Shown piece after piece: positions 25,928 to 34,866 of a DNA stretch of 64,000 nucleotides; the first letter of the stretch is position 1, and the number at the start of each line of letters is the position of its first letter. The DNA lies in contig JAPKYZ010000062.1 of assembly GCA_026394055.1 (NCBI GenBank), positions 16,594 to 80,593 on the forward strand, in the 5' to 3' direction. The position numbers were made by a program, and so were the translations under genes. This stretch comes from Acidobacteriota bacterium (GTDB lineage: Bacteria; Acidobacteriota; Terriglobia; Bryobacterales; Bryobacteraceae). The notes under the pieces are model-generated. The model was not told the origin of the DNA and did not search any database. It worked only from the letters and a program-made list of their open reading frames with translations.

Positions 25928-27208
25928 ATGAATCTGGTTCCATTACTGCTATCGCTGCCGACGTTGTTGCAGACCGAGATGAACGAGCGCGGCATCCCCG
26001 GCGCGACGCTCGCGATCATCAAAGACGGCCAGATCATCTATTCCGCGGGCGTCGGCGTGGCGAGCACCGAGACCAATGAGCCGGTGCGCGCCGAAATGCT
26101 GTTCCGCGCCGGGTCGACCACGAAGATGATGACGGCGGCGGCGCTGCTGCAGTTGTCGCTCGACGGCAAGATCGCGCTCGATGAGCCGATCGGCAACCGC
26201 GTGCCCACTCTGCCCCCAGCGCTGCGCAGCTTGACCATCCACCAGTTGCTCAGCCACACCAGCGGCCTGATCCCCGATACCGGCTACAACGGCTCCCACG
26301 ACGATTCCGGCTTGGCGGCCAACATCATGAGCTGGGACGAAAAGCGCTTTTTCACCAAGCCGGGCCGGGTGTACAGCTATTCGAATCATGGCTATGCGCT
26401 GGCCGGGTATCTGGTGGAGAAGCTTTCCGGCAAGCCGTTTGCCGATGCCGTGCGGGAGATGGTGTTCCGCCCCGCGGGCATGACCCGCACCACCTTCCGG
26501 CCGCTGGAGGCCATGACGTATCCGCTGTCCCAAGGCCACAACGAAAAGAGCGCGGTGGTGCGGCCGTCGGCGGACCATACCGGATTCTGGCCCGCCGGAT
26601 CGATGTTTACGAATGTACTGGAACTGGCCCGTTTTGCCGATGGATTCATGAAGCAGCAGTTCCCGGACCAGCGGCTGGATGGGCGGGTAGTGGCTGGGTT
26701 AACGGCGCCGCGCGTGGTGCTACCGGCGAATCCGGCGGCCAGCTACGGGTATGGCGTGATTGTGGAGCAGTGGCGCGGCGTGACGCGGTGGTCGCATTCG
26801 GGGTCGCGGGAAGGCTATGGCAGCATGCTGATCATGGCGCCGGAGCAGCATCTGGCGATTGCCTTGATGACCAACCGCAGCGGCGCGAATCTGCCGCGCA
26901 CGCTCGAGAAGATCCAGGAGGCGCTGCTGCCGGTGGGTCCCGCTCCGGCGGCGGCGACGGCGGTCAGCTTTGCGCCGGGCGAGATGGAGCGGTACGCCGG
27001 GGTGTACGCGCGCGGGACGCAGAAGGCGGAATTGACAGTGCGGGAGGGCAAGCTGTGGCTGGCAACGCCGGGAGGTCCGGCGGAGGTGACGCGGATGTCG
27101 GACGGGTCAGTGAGGGCGCACGGGCAGACGGGCTGGTTCTCGCTGCTGGAAGGTGGGCGGATGCAGTATCTGCATGTTTCCGGGTTGCCGTATGAACGGG
27201 TGCCATAG
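25928..27208 (+). CDS. Serine hydrolase of the class C beta-lactamase family
   Basis: The 426-residue protein has the penicillin-binding serine-hydrolase motifs: S63-x2-K66 in AGSTTKMM, Y-S-N in YSYSNHGYALAGY and H-S-G in WSHSGSREG in place of KTG. A C-terminal domain (about 340-426) resembles the lipocalin-like extension of Pab87/esterase-type members. The first residues (MNLVPLLLSLPTLLQT) are hydrophobic but short, so export is possible, not certain. Likely a D-aminopeptidase or esterase rather than a true beta-lactamase. GAGGAAAG about ten bases upstream of ATG 25928 is the ribosome-binding site. Confidence 0.9.
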   Translation: MNLVPLLLSLPTLLQTEMNERGIPGATLAIIKDGQIIYSAGVGVASTETNEPVRAEMLFRAGSTTKMMTAAALLQLSLDGKIALDEPIGNRVPTLPPALRSLTIHQLLSHTSGLIPDTGYNGSHDDSGLAANIMSWDEKRFFTKPGRVYSYSNHGYALAGYLVEKLSGKPFADAVREMVFRPAGMTRTTFRPLEAMTYPLSQGHNEKSAVVRPSADHTGFWPAGSMFTNVLELARFADGFMKQQFPDQRLDGRVVAGLTAPRVVLPANPAASYGYGVIVEQWRGVTRWSHSGSREGYGSMLIMAPEQHLAIALMTNRSGANLPRTLEKIQEALLPVGPAPAAATAVSFAPGEMERYAGVYARGTQKAELTVREGKLWLATPGGPAEVTRMSDGSVRAHGQTGWFSLLEGGRMQYLHVSGLPYERVP

Positions 27209-27229
27209 GGCGTTGGAGCACATCGGGAA

Positions 27230-27314
27230 GACCGCTCCCTTACGGTCGCGGCTCGGTTGCGTTGGTGCCGATCGAACGGTTGTTCGACTGAGCCGCGCGT
27301 GTCAGAAAGCGGTC
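27230..27314. repeat. Repeat family B, full element
   Basis: The 85-base element has a left end beginning GACCGCTCCCTTACGG at 27230 and a right end whose reverse complement begins GACCGCTTTCTGACACG (up to 27314). The two ends share GACCGCT and CGCGGCTC but differ between them. It lies between the serine hydrolase gene and the first glycosyltransferase gene, on the upstream side of the latter. Confidence 0.75.
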
Positions 27315-27331
27315 CGATCGGCCCGGCAGCA

Positions 27332-28228
27332 ATGAGGGTAGCGCTCGATGGCGCGCCGCTGGGGTTGGTGGCGGGCGGACTGCGGCGCTATGTGGAAGAG
27401 CTGACCACGGCGCTGCGGGCGGAGTTTCCGGCGGATCAGTTTGAGCCGCTGACCCCGTCGGGCGGGCGGTGGTGGTTGAACGGGGTCTGGAAGCATCCTT
27501 TTGATGTCTTCCACGGCACCAATTTCGAGGTGCCGGTGTTGCCGCTGCGGCCGGCGGTGGTGACCGTGCATGATCTGGCGCCGTGGCGCTATCCGGCCAA
27601 CAATCCGCGGGTGCGGCAGCGGACGCCGTGGCTGCTGCGGCTGCGGCTGGCGCGATTTGTGATCACCCCCAGCGAGGCCGTCCGCCGGGAAGTGATCGGG
27701 GAGTTTGGCTTGCCGGCGGACCGGGTGGTGGCGACACCGCTGGCGGCGCCAGAGTGGATGCGGCCGCCCCGTGAGGCACCGGACGTGGGGCCGCCGTTTT
27801 TTCTCTACGTGGGTGATGACATTCCGCGCAAAAACGTCCAGTTGATCCGGGACGCGGCGGCGGCGCTGGGAGTCGAGTTGCGGGAGACGCGGGGCCGGGT
27901 GCCGGATCGGGAGTTGCCCGCGCTTTACGCAGCGGCGGCGGCGGTGCTCTATCCGTCTCACTATGAAGGCTTTGGATTGCCGGTGCTGGAGGCGATGCAA
28001 TGCGGCGGAGCCGTCATCACCTCGCGCGACCCGGCGCTGATGGAAACCGGAGGGGAGGCAACGTTGGCGGTGGAACCAGACGGTTGGGTGGAGGCGATGC
28101 GAGCACTGCTAGAACAGCCGGAGCGGCGGCGGACGCTTCAAAAGAAGGCGCTCGATCGCGCCCAGACATTCTCCTGGGCACGTACGGCCCGAGCCACGTA
28201 CGATATTTATATTGCCGCGCTTCGTTAA
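27332..28228 (+). CDS. Glycosyltransferase, GT4-like, cluster gene 1
   Basis: The 298-residue GT-B fold enzyme has an N-terminal acceptor domain with VFHGTNFEVPVLPLRPAVVTV and a C-terminal donor domain with the E-x7-E type motif YEGFGLPVLEAMQCGG (family GT4). It is short for the family and ends DIYIAALR. It probably transfers a sugar from an NDP-sugar during polysaccharide assembly. ATG 27332 is chosen over an upstream GTG-like extension because it starts at the Rossmann strand MRVALDGAPLG. The next gene overlaps its end by 17 bases, starting a chain of coupled genes up to the ABC permease. Confidence 0.88.
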   Translation: MRVALDGAPLGLVAGGLRRYVEELTTALRAEFPADQFEPLTPSGGRWWLNGVWKHPFDVFHGTNFEVPVLPLRPAVVTVHDLAPWRYPANNPRVRQRTPWLLRLRLARFVITPSEAVRREVIGEFGLPADRVVATPLAAPEWMRPPREAPDVGPPFFLYVGDDIPRKNVQLIRDAAAALGVELRETRGRVPDRELPALYAAAAAVLYPSHYEGFGLPVLEAMQCGGAVITSRDPALMETGGEATLAVEPDGWVEAMRALLEQPERRRTLQKKALDRAQTFSWARTARATYDIYIAALR

Positions 28229-29318
28229 AAAGGCTCTCGTCCTCTGCCCTGAATCTCCCTTTCCTATGCATGGGGGCGGGCCGCTGCGGACGGCCTCGAT
28301 TCTGGAGTACCTGCGTAAGCGCGATTTTGCGGTCGATCTGATCCTGTTCAACGCGCCCTCGGAACCGCCCGGGTTCGAGGACGTGCTGTCGATTAACCTG
28401 CCCAAACATTCCAAGTCTTTCCCCGCCCGCCTGGTGCGAAATGCGATTCGATTTATCCGGCAAGTGCCGCCCTTAGTGGACCGCTTTTCCGGGTATGAAA
28501 AGCTGATCGCCAAATGGCTGGAAGGGCGCACCTACGACGTCGCCGTGGTGGAGCATTTTTGGGTGGCCCCCTACGTCGACCTGCTGCGCCGGCACGCGGT
28601 TCGAGTTGTCTGCAACCTGCACAACGTAGAGAGCGTCTGGCTTAAAGGGATGCACCTGCCGTTTGTATCCGCCGCCCGGCGGCTGGAGCACAAGCTGCTG
28701 CCCATGTTCGATACGGTGCTGGTGACCTCCAAAGACGACGCCGCCCGCATCCCGGTGCCTTCGGTGATCTATCCGAATGCGATTCCCTACCGGGAGAAGC
28801 CCATACGGCCCCCGGTGGCGGCGGGTCAGCCGCGGATCGCAATGTCGGCCAACTTTGAGTTCGCGCCCAACTCCCAAGGGGCGCAGTGGTTCGCCCGGAA
28901 AGTTTGGCCCATGTTGAACCATATCCCTTGGAAGCTGATCGGCCGATATAGCGAACAAATGTCTTTGGGCGTGCCGACCGGGCAGGTGGAAGATGCGCTT
29001 CCTGAGTTGGCGCGGGTGGATGTGGCGATTGTGCCGCTGCTGGCCGGATCCGGCACGCGGTTGAAGATTCTGGAGGCGTGGGCGGCGGGAACGCCAGTCG
29101 TTTCCACCACCATCGGGTGCGAGGGTTTAGGCGTCACCAGCGGCGTGGAATTGCTGATCGGCGATTCGCCGGAGGAGTTTGCGGACGCGGTGGAACGGTT
29201 GCTCGAAAGCAAACATTTGCGTGCGGCTCTGGCGATCATGGGCCGGCGCCGGTATGAGGAAGAGTTTACCTGGCCCAAAGCCTGGGAGAAGTTGGACGAA
29301 GCCCGTGCACTATACTGA
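28212..29318 (+). CDS. Glycosyltransferase, cluster gene 2
   Basis: The 368-residue GT-B type enzyme has the segments LCPESPFPMHGGGPLRT at the N-terminus, VVEHFWVAPY, VCNLHNVESVWLKG and the donor-domain pattern LAGSGTRLKILEAWAAGTPVV with E/G residues typical of GT4-like enzymes that act on glycan chains. The start is TTG 28212 inside the end of the previous gene. The stop is ten bases before the next glycosyltransferase. Donor and acceptor are unknown. Confidence 0.87.
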   Translation: MPRFVKKALVLCPESPFPMHGGGPLRTASILEYLRKRDFAVDLILFNAPSEPPGFEDVLSINLPKHSKSFPARLVRNAIRFIRQVPPLVDRFSGYEKLIAKWLEGRTYDVAVVEHFWVAPYVDLLRRHAVRVVCNLHNVESVWLKGMHLPFVSAARRLEHKLLPMFDTVLVTSKDDAARIPVPSVIYPNAIPYREKPIRPPVAAGQPRIAMSANFEFAPNSQGAQWFARKVWPMLNHIPWKLIGRYSEQMSLGVPTGQVEDALPELARVDVAIVPLLAGSGTRLKILEAWAAGTPVVSTTIGCEGLGVTSGVELLIGDSPEEFADAVERLLESKHLRAALAIMGRRRYEEEFTWPKAWEKLDEARALY

Positions 29319-29328
29319 GAACAACGTC

Positions 29329-30489
29329 ATGCGGATTGCGGTGGACGCGCACGCTATCGGGCGCAAGTTAACGGGAAACGAAACCTACATCCGGAATATT
29401 ATCCGTGAGTTGGCGCGTACCGACGAGGAATCGGAATACCTGGCGTTCTTCTCCGCCGAAGGGGCCGAACGCCACATCCCAAAGCGTTTTGCGACCCGCC
29501 AGGTCTCAAACAACCCCTTTGTCCGCCTGGGCTACCAGTTGCCCCGTGAGCTTTCCCGCCTGAAACCGGACTTGGTGCACGTGCAGTACACCGCTCCGCT
29601 GGTGTGCCCCGTGCCGGTGGTGGCCGTGGTCCACGACATCAGTTATCTGGACCATCCCGAATTCTTTCCCAAGTCCCGCGCGTTGCAGTTGAAGGTGACC
29701 GTTGCACGGACGGTGAAGATGGCCGCGCGGATTCTGACGTTAAGCGATTACTCCCGCAAAGCAATCCTCCGGGCCTACGGCATCAGTGATGAGCTCGTCC
29801 ATGTCATTCCGCTGGGCGTGGACCCCTGCTTCCGCCCGATGTCGCGGGTGGCGGCGGTGAGCGGCGTGCGGGCCTCCTGCGGCATTACGGCGCCCTATGT
29901 GTTGACCGTGGGCGATTTGCAGCCCCGGAAAAATCAAGTAGGTCTGGTCAAGGCTTTTGCGGAACTGCTGAAGGATCAGCCGAACCTGCCGCACCATCTG
30001 GTGCTGGTGGGCAAGGAGACCTGGCACGGGCAGGAAGTGCGGGAGGCGGCCCGCAAGTCCGGTGTCGCGGATCGCATCCACTTCACTGGCTTCGTCACCG
30101 ATGAGCAGTTGCGGGAGCTCTACTGCGGCTGCGACCTGTTTGTCTTCCCGTCTTTCTACGAAGGCTTCGGCCTGCCGGTGCTGGAGGCGATGGCCTGCGG
30201 ACGCGCGGTGGCTTCGTCGAACGCGACGTCGTTGCCCGAGGTAGCGGACTCATCCGCATTGCTGTTCGATCCGATGTCGATCCCGGAGATGGTGCGGGCG
30301 ATGAGGGATCTGCTGGTGGATCCAGAATTGCGGGCGCGCATGGAGCGGCTGGGCTTGCAGAATGCGGCCCGGTTCAGCTGGGAGCGGGCGGCCCGGGACA
30401 CGCATGCGGTGTATCAATTGGTGGCCGGACGCCGCAGAGCGGCAGCGGCGGGTGTTCCCGCGCGTTCCTCTTTGGTGCGCCGGCCGTGA
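29329..30489 (+). CDS. Glycosyltransferase, GT4, cluster gene 3
   Basis: The 386-residue GT4 enzyme is close in pattern to mannosyltransferases of exopolysaccharide clusters: MRIAVDAHAIGRKLTGNETY at the start, VHVQYTAPLVCPVPVVAVVHD, LTVGDLQPRKN and the donor site FYEGFGLPVLEAMACGRAV. ATG 29329 begins the first beta strand, leaving an 10-base gap after the previous stop. The C-terminus carries an Arg/Ala-rich tail (GRRRAAAAGVPARSS). The stop overlaps the start of the DUF3108 gene by four bases. Confidence 0.9.
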   Translation: MRIAVDAHAIGRKLTGNETYIRNIIRELARTDEESEYLAFFSAEGAERHIPKRFATRQVSNNPFVRLGYQLPRELSRLKPDLVHVQYTAPLVCPVPVVAVVHDISYLDHPEFFPKSRALQLKVTVARTVKMAARILTLSDYSRKAILRAYGISDELVHVIPLGVDPCFRPMSRVAAVSGVRASCGITAPYVLTVGDLQPRKNQVGLVKAFAELLKDQPNLPHHLVLVGKETWHGQEVREAARKSGVADRIHFTGFVTDEQLRELYCGCDLFVFPSFYEGFGLPVLEAMACGRAVASSNATSLPEVADSSALLFDPMSIPEMVRAMRDLLVDPELRARMERLGLQNAARFSWERAARDTHAVYQLVAGRRRAAAAGVPARSSLVRRP

Positions 30490-31113
30490 AAATGCTCTGG
30501 GCGTTGGTTGCGCTGGGCACAACGGCCCTGGCTGACGAAAGCCTCCGTTACGCCATCAACTGGCCCAGCGGGTTGAGCCTGGGTGAGGCGCAGCTGGAAT
30601 CGAAGGCCGTGGCCTCGGGCAAAGACGCGCCCTCACGCCTCGAGTACCGGTTCTTTCTTGATGCCTCCGTGCCCGGGTATTCCGTCGCGGACCGGCTACG
30701 GTCGCTGGTCTCTGACCGGCTGTGCTCCATTGAATTCGAAAAAACCATCCAGCACGGCCTGCGCAAGAGCACCGAAAAGATCACCTTCAAGCCGGAGGCG
30801 GGCGTCGCCACGCGGCAGACGGTGGGCGGCGGCCAGGGCGATATCCCGATTTCGGGCTGTGCTCACGATGCGCTGGCGTACCTCGACCATCTTGTTTGGC
30901 GCTCCCTATCAGATCAGCGTGCAGTTTTCCGGCACCGAAGAAGTCCGCGTGAACGACCAGCGCATTCCCACCGACCGGTTGGAGGCTCGCCTAAAGGGCC
31001 CGGCTTCGCAATCGAAGTTTGAGCTGTTCTTCGCCCGCGATGCGGCGCGAAGATTGGTGAAGGTGCGAGTACCGCTGCCCCTGGGATCATTCAGTATGGA
31101 GTTGGCCGAGTAA
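30486..31113 (+). pseudogene. DUF3108-family secreted protein, frameshifted
   Basis: The first part (GTG 30486 to about 30895) encodes a signal peptide and the N-terminal part of a DUF3108 beta-barrel protein (ESLRYAINWPSGLSLGEAQL ... GCAHDALAYL). The matching C-terminal part (FGAPYQISVQFSGTEEVRV ... GSFSMELAE) continues in the +1 frame from about 30895 to the TAG at 31113. The switch falls at CTTGTTTGGCG (30891-30901). In homologues as I recall them about fifteen residues separate DALAYL from FGAPYQ, so a deletion plus frameshift is likely. It may be a true pseudogene or a sequencing/assembly error. The gene sits between glycosyltransferases and may have had a periplasmic role in glycan export. 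Confidence 0.72.
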
Positions 31114-31121
31114 CCCCCCAC

Positions 31122-33146
31122 ATGCGCCTGGCGTTCTTTTCCCCGCTGCCTCCCTCAAAAAGCGGGATTGCTGACTACTCTGCTGCGTTGTTGGGTCCTT
31201 TGGCCAAGCAGGCCAGGGTGGACATCTTTCGCGAGGCTCCGCCCCAGTTTGACCCTTCGCCCTACGACGGCATCGTCTATCAGCTGGGCAACAATCCGGA
31301 CCACAGCTTTGTCTACGACTACGCTCTGAAGTATCCCGGCACTGTGGTGATGCATGAGGCAAATCTCCACCACCTGATCGCCTACCGCACCATCGGCGCC
31401 GACAACTGGGATGCCTACCTAAACGAAGTGGCCTTTGACGGCGGCGAAAAGGCGCGCCGGTTCGGTGAGCGGGTGCGGAAGCTGGAAGTAGGCCCAGACT
31501 ACGAGGGCGTGCCGATGCTGCGGCGCGTACTCGCCGCCTCAACCGGAGCCATCGCGCACAGCCGATTTGTGGCGAGTCAACTGGCGGACAATGGCTTCAC
31601 CGGACGCACGGCAGTAATCCCGCATGGCGTCTGGCTGCCTGAGATTGACCGGCTGGGCTATCGCCACAAGCTGGGCGTGGACCTGAAGGCGCCCCTCATC
31701 GGCACTTTTGGCCACTTGAAGCCCTACAAGCGCATTGCCGAATCGCTCCGCGCGTTCCGGCGCCTAGTGCAGCTGATCCCCGATGCCAAGTTCATCCTGG
31801 TGGGTGAGCCGCACCCGGAATTGCGCCTGGACGATCTGGTGGTGCGGCTGGGCCTCGAAGCACACGTGCGCCACATCGGCTACGCACCGATTGACGACTT
31901 TACCGGCTATCTGGCGGCGTGCGACATCGTGCTGAATTTGCGCTATCCCACCGTGGGCGAAACCTCGGGCACCCTGCACCGCTCCTTGGGGCTGGGCCGC
32001 GCGGTGCTGGTGAGCGATGTCGGCGCGTTCAGCGAGTATCCGGATTCCATCTGCATGAAGGTGCCGGTGGGCCCGGGCGAAGAAGATCTGATTTTTGAGT
32101 ATCTGAACCTGCTGTACTCTCAGCCGTCGCTCGCGCGCGGCATGGGGGAGCGGGCCCGGGCTTGGGTGGAGCGTGAATGTCCGTGGGACGTGGTGGCGGG
32201 GCGTTATCTCGGGTTCCTGCAGGGCGACTCGCGAGATGAGTTTGTCGTGGGAGCTGAGCCCGCCGTCAGTGGAGACCCGGGCGGGACTGAAGTCCCGCTG
32301 CAGGCTGAAGCCTACGCCACCACGTTGAATGCGCCACCCGCCGAGTTCACCGCCGAGCCTGTGCCAGTGAGCGCCATCACCACTTGGACCAATCCGCAGC
32401 CGGAGGTGGCCGCCTACGTGGACACGCATCTCACCCGCTTTCAGCGCACGCTCGAACTGACGCCGCCCGGTGGTCCGGACGACCATGTGCTGGAAATGGG
32501 CGCCTACATGATGATCACGGCGACGCTGAAGTATCAGCTAGGCTACGGCCACGTGCGCGGCTGTTATTACGGCACCCCGGGGCACATCGACGTGAAGACG
32601 ATCGAGGCCGAAGATGGCCGTAGCTTCACCTGCGAGATCGACCATTTCGATGCCGAAAAGCACGTCTTCCCTTACCCGGACAACCACTTTGCCACCGTGC
32701 TGTGCTGCGAGCTGATCGAGCATCTGCCCAATGACCCGATGCACACCATGTCCGAGATCAACCGCGTGCTGCGGCCGGGCGGGCATCTGGTGCTCACCAC
32801 GCCCAACATCGCCTCGCTACGCTCGATTGCCGCCATGCTGAACGGCTATCACCCGGCGCTCTTCCCCGCCTATCTGCACCCGGCGGCGATTGCCAAGGGC
32901 GAGTCACGGCATCATCGCGAGTACACGGCCAAAGAGGTCTACCTGCTGTTCCATTACGCCGGGTTCGACATCACCAAGATCGACTCCGGCCCATTCAAAG
33001 AGCAGCCGCGGCCGGAGCTGGCCTGGGTGACGCATCTGCTGGAGCAGTACGGCTTCCCGCAAGACCTGCGGGGCGAGGGCGTCTACTGCGTCGGCAAGAA
33101 GGCCGGCCCGGTGCGGGACCGTTACCCCGACTGGCTCTACTCATGA
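31122..33146 (+). CDS. Bifunctional glycosyltransferase-methyltransferase
   Basis: The 674-residue protein has two domains. Residues 1-about 375 are a GT4-type glycosyltransferase (FFSPLPPSKSGIADYSAALL, GTFGHLKPYKRIAESL, GETSGTLHRSLGLGRAVLVS). Residues about 420-674 are a SAM-dependent methyltransferase (HVLEMGAYMMITATL, CELIEHLPNDPMH, RVLRPGGHLVLTTPN). The linker at about 386-400 (DPGGTEVPLQAEAYATT) is encoded by a fragment of repeat family C. The enzyme probably adds and methylates a sugar, perhaps capping a glycan chain before export. It follows the DUF3108 remnant by eight bases and overlaps the ABC permease gene by four. Confidence 0.9.
   Translation: MRLAFFSPLPPSKSGIADYSAALLGPLAKQARVDIFREAPPQFDPSPYDGIVYQLGNNPDHSFVYDYALKYPGTVVMHEANLHHLIAYRTIGADNWDAYLNEVAFDGGEKARRFGERVRKLEVGPDYEGVPMLRRVLAASTGAIAHSRFVASQLADNGFTGRTAVIPHGVWLPEIDRLGYRHKLGVDLKAPLIGTFGHLKPYKRIAESLRAFRRLVQLIPDAKFILVGEPHPELRLDDLVVRLGLEAHVRHIGYAPIDDFTGYLAACDIVLNLRYPTVGETSGTLHRSLGLGRAVLVSDVGAFSEYPDSICMKVPVGPGEEDLIFEYLNLLYSQPSLARGMGERARAWVERECPWDVVAGRYLGFLQGDSRDEFVVGAEPAVSGDPGGTEVPLQAEAYATTLNAPPAEFTAEPVPVSAITTWTNPQPEVAAYVDTHLTRFQRTLELTPPGGPDDHVLEMGAYMMITATLKYQLGYGHVRGCYYGTPGHIDVKTIEAEDGRSFTCEIDHFDAEKHVFPYPDNHFATVLCCELIEHLPNDPMHTMSEINRVLRPGGHLVLTTPNIASLRSIAAMLNGYHPALFPAYLHPAAIAKGESRHHREYTAKEVYLLFHYAGFDITKIDSGPFKEQPRPELAWVTHLLEQYGFPQDLRGEGVYCVGKKAGPVRDRYPDWLYS
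32277..32323. repeat. Repeat family C fragment inside a coding region
   Basis: This in-frame segment carries the inner hairpin GCGGGACT-GA-AGTCCCGC (32281-32298) and, overlapping it by one base, a 23-base arm (32298-32320) that matches the right outer arm of the family C element at 20893-20915 with one substitution. It encodes the linker between the glycosyltransferase and methyltransferase domains. Confidence 0.8.
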
Positions 33147-34012
33147 TCCCCGCGCCCGCACCCGTGCCCGCTCCCGCACCGCCCAGTTCCTTATCCTTGG
33201 CGGTAGCCGAGCCGGTGGTGTCGCGGTGGCTCAAACAGCTCTGGCCGCATCGCGGGCTAACCATCGCGCTCACCCGGCGCGACATTGAAGCCCGCTATCG
33301 CGGCAGCTTCGGCGGCGGCCTGTGGACCTTCCTGCATCCGCTGCTGCTGATGCTCACCTACTACTTCGTCTTCGGACTGGTGCTGCAATCGCGGTTTCCG
33401 GGGGACCCTTCGCGCGAAGGCTTCGTGCTCTACTTTCTGGCCGGGATGCTGCCGTGGCTTGCGATGTCAGAAACCTGGGGCCGCTCCCCAGCGCTCATCC
33501 CGGAGCACGCCACGCTGATCAAGAAGGTGATCTTCCCAGTCGAGATTCTGCCGATGGTGCGGACGCTGGCGGCACTGGTGACGCAGGGGGCGGGCCTGGT
33601 GATCTTTCTCGCGCTGCTGCTGATCACCCGAGGCCACATCCCCGCTTCCGCGCTCTGGCTGCCAGTGCTGATCGTGCCGCAACTGATGCTCACCCTGGGC
33701 GTCAGCTACATCCTGGCAGCGCTGGGTGCCTTTGTGCGTGACTTGGCGCAGATCATGGGCTTTCTGCTGACGCTGGTGTTCTTTCTGACACCGATCTGCT
33801 ACCCCGACGCTTCCCTGCCCGCGTTCGCGTTGCCGGTGCTGGGCAAGAACCCGGTCTACGTCCTGGTGCGCGGCTACCGGGCGGTGCTCCTCGAAGGCCA
33901 CGCGCCGGAGTTCGCCGCGCTGTGGAAGCTGTGGCTGCTGTCAGCGGTGGTGTTGATCGCCGGCCGAAAGTGGTTCCACTCGCTGCGGCGGAGTTTTGCT
34001 GACCTGCTGTAG
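33143..34012 (+). CDS. ABC-2 type polysaccharide export permease
   Basis: The 289-residue protein has a Pro/Ala-rich N-terminus (PAPAPVPAPAPPSS) and six membrane segments of the Wzm/TagG-type ABC-2 permease: LTRRDIEARYRGSFGGGLWTFLHPL, VLYFLAGMLPWLAMSETWG and FFLTPICYPDASLP. It should export a lipid-linked polysaccharide made by the cluster. The ATPase partner (Wzt) that normally adjoins it is not found in this window. The ATG overlaps the preceding stop by four bases. Confidence 0.9.
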   Translation: MIPAPAPVPAPAPPSSLSLAVAEPVVSRWLKQLWPHRGLTIALTRRDIEARYRGSFGGGLWTFLHPLLLMLTYYFVFGLVLQSRFPGDPSREGFVLYFLAGMLPWLAMSETWGRSPALIPEHATLIKKVIFPVEILPMVRTLAALVTQGAGLVIFLALLLITRGHIPASALWLPVLIVPQLMLTLGVSYILAALGAFVRDLAQIMGFLLTLVFFLTPICYPDASLPAFALPVLGKNPVYVLVRGYRAVLLEGHAPEFAALWKLWLLSAVVLIAGRKWFHSLRRSFADLL

Positions 34013-34087
34013 CGTTTGGTTGAGACTTGGCCGTTCATCCGGGTCCAACTGATCGAGGCAAAACCAATAAACTCGGATCAACTAGAA

Positions 34088-34711
34088 ATGCGAAAAGGGT
34101 TCACTAGAAAACCAACTCCGGACCCACCACTGCAAGGGCCGAATTACATTACTCCAGGGGGCCTGCAACGCCTCAAAGACGAGTACCAGTTCCTGAAGAC
34201 CCGAGAACGTCCGGCTGTCACGGAGGTGGTGTCGTGGGCGGCCAGCAACGGCGATCGCAGCGAAAACGCCGACTATCAGTACGGCAAGAGGCGGCTCCGC
34301 CAGATCGATTCGCGGCTTCGCTTTCTGCTGAAGCGCATCGAAGCGGCGGAAGTGGTGGACCCGGAAGCTCCGAGAAAGGGCGTCGCGGCGACCAAGGCCT
34401 ACTTTGGAGCCACTGTGCATTATGAAGATCACGAGGGAACGGAGCGAGTGGTGAGTATCGTTGGCGCCGACGAGGTTGATCTCGATCGCAGGCACATTAG
34501 TTGGGTCTCACCTCTGGGACGCGCGTTGATGAAGGCAGCAACGGGCGACGACGTCGATCTCCACGCACCGGGTGGTACGGTGCGCTTGACCGTGCTGGAC
34601 GTTTGTTACCAGCGCATTCTGGTAGAACCGTTCCGTATCCCACCTGGATCCGAAGCATTGGCGAAAGGGCGCCTCCCGCACCGGGGAAATTCACCGGAGG
34701 AGGGTTCGTGA
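34088..34711 (+). CDS. greB: Transcription elongation factor GreB
   Basis: The 207-residue protein has an N-terminal coiled-coil (about 18-85) with NYITPGGLQRLKDEYQFL and the SENADYQYGKRRLRQID segment whose acidic tip residues (D-x2-ENAD-type) promote transcript cleavage, followed by an FKBP-like C-terminal domain (SIVGADEVDLDRRHISWVSP, SPLGRALMKA). Gre factors rescue backtracked RNA polymerase. ATG 34088 matches the family start (MRKGFTRKP); an upstream TTG/GTG frame adds 24 residues with no similarity. The C-terminal tail (about 190-207) is unconserved. No conserved neighbour relationship is evident. Confidence 0.93.
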   Translation: MRKGFTRKPTPDPPLQGPNYITPGGLQRLKDEYQFLKTRERPAVTEVVSWAASNGDRSENADYQYGKRRLRQIDSRLRFLLKRIEAAEVVDPEAPRKGVAATKAYFGATVHYEDHEGTERVVSIVGADEVDLDRRHISWVSPLGRALMKAATGDDVDLHAPGGTVRLTVLDVCYQRILVEPFRIPPGSEALAKGRLPHRGNSPEEGS

Positions 34712-34788
34712 CCCGCCAGAAGCGCATTCCCCCGATGGCGTCATCCAAACGGCCAGCTAGGCGAGTTCGAGTGCTTCGTCAACTGACA

Positions 34789-34808
34789 GCCCCCGACAAC
34801 ACGGGGGC
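34789..34808 (+). terminator. GC-rich hairpin downstream of greB
   Basis: GCCCCCG at 34789-34795 pairs with CGGGGGC at 34802-34808 around a six-base loop, 78 bases after the greB stop. There is no T tract, so it is a weak candidate for an intrinsic terminator and may simply be a stable hairpin. Confidence 0.3.
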
Positions 34809-34866
34809 CGGGCTCTAGCTTGGCGTCGGTGTGTCATGCACCCCATTTACGCCATCATGGAGATAG

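Noticed and set aside
34712..34866. Possible small gene between greB and the Pat-type gene
   Set aside because: Only short frames without ribosome-binding sites; the region contains just a GC hairpin.
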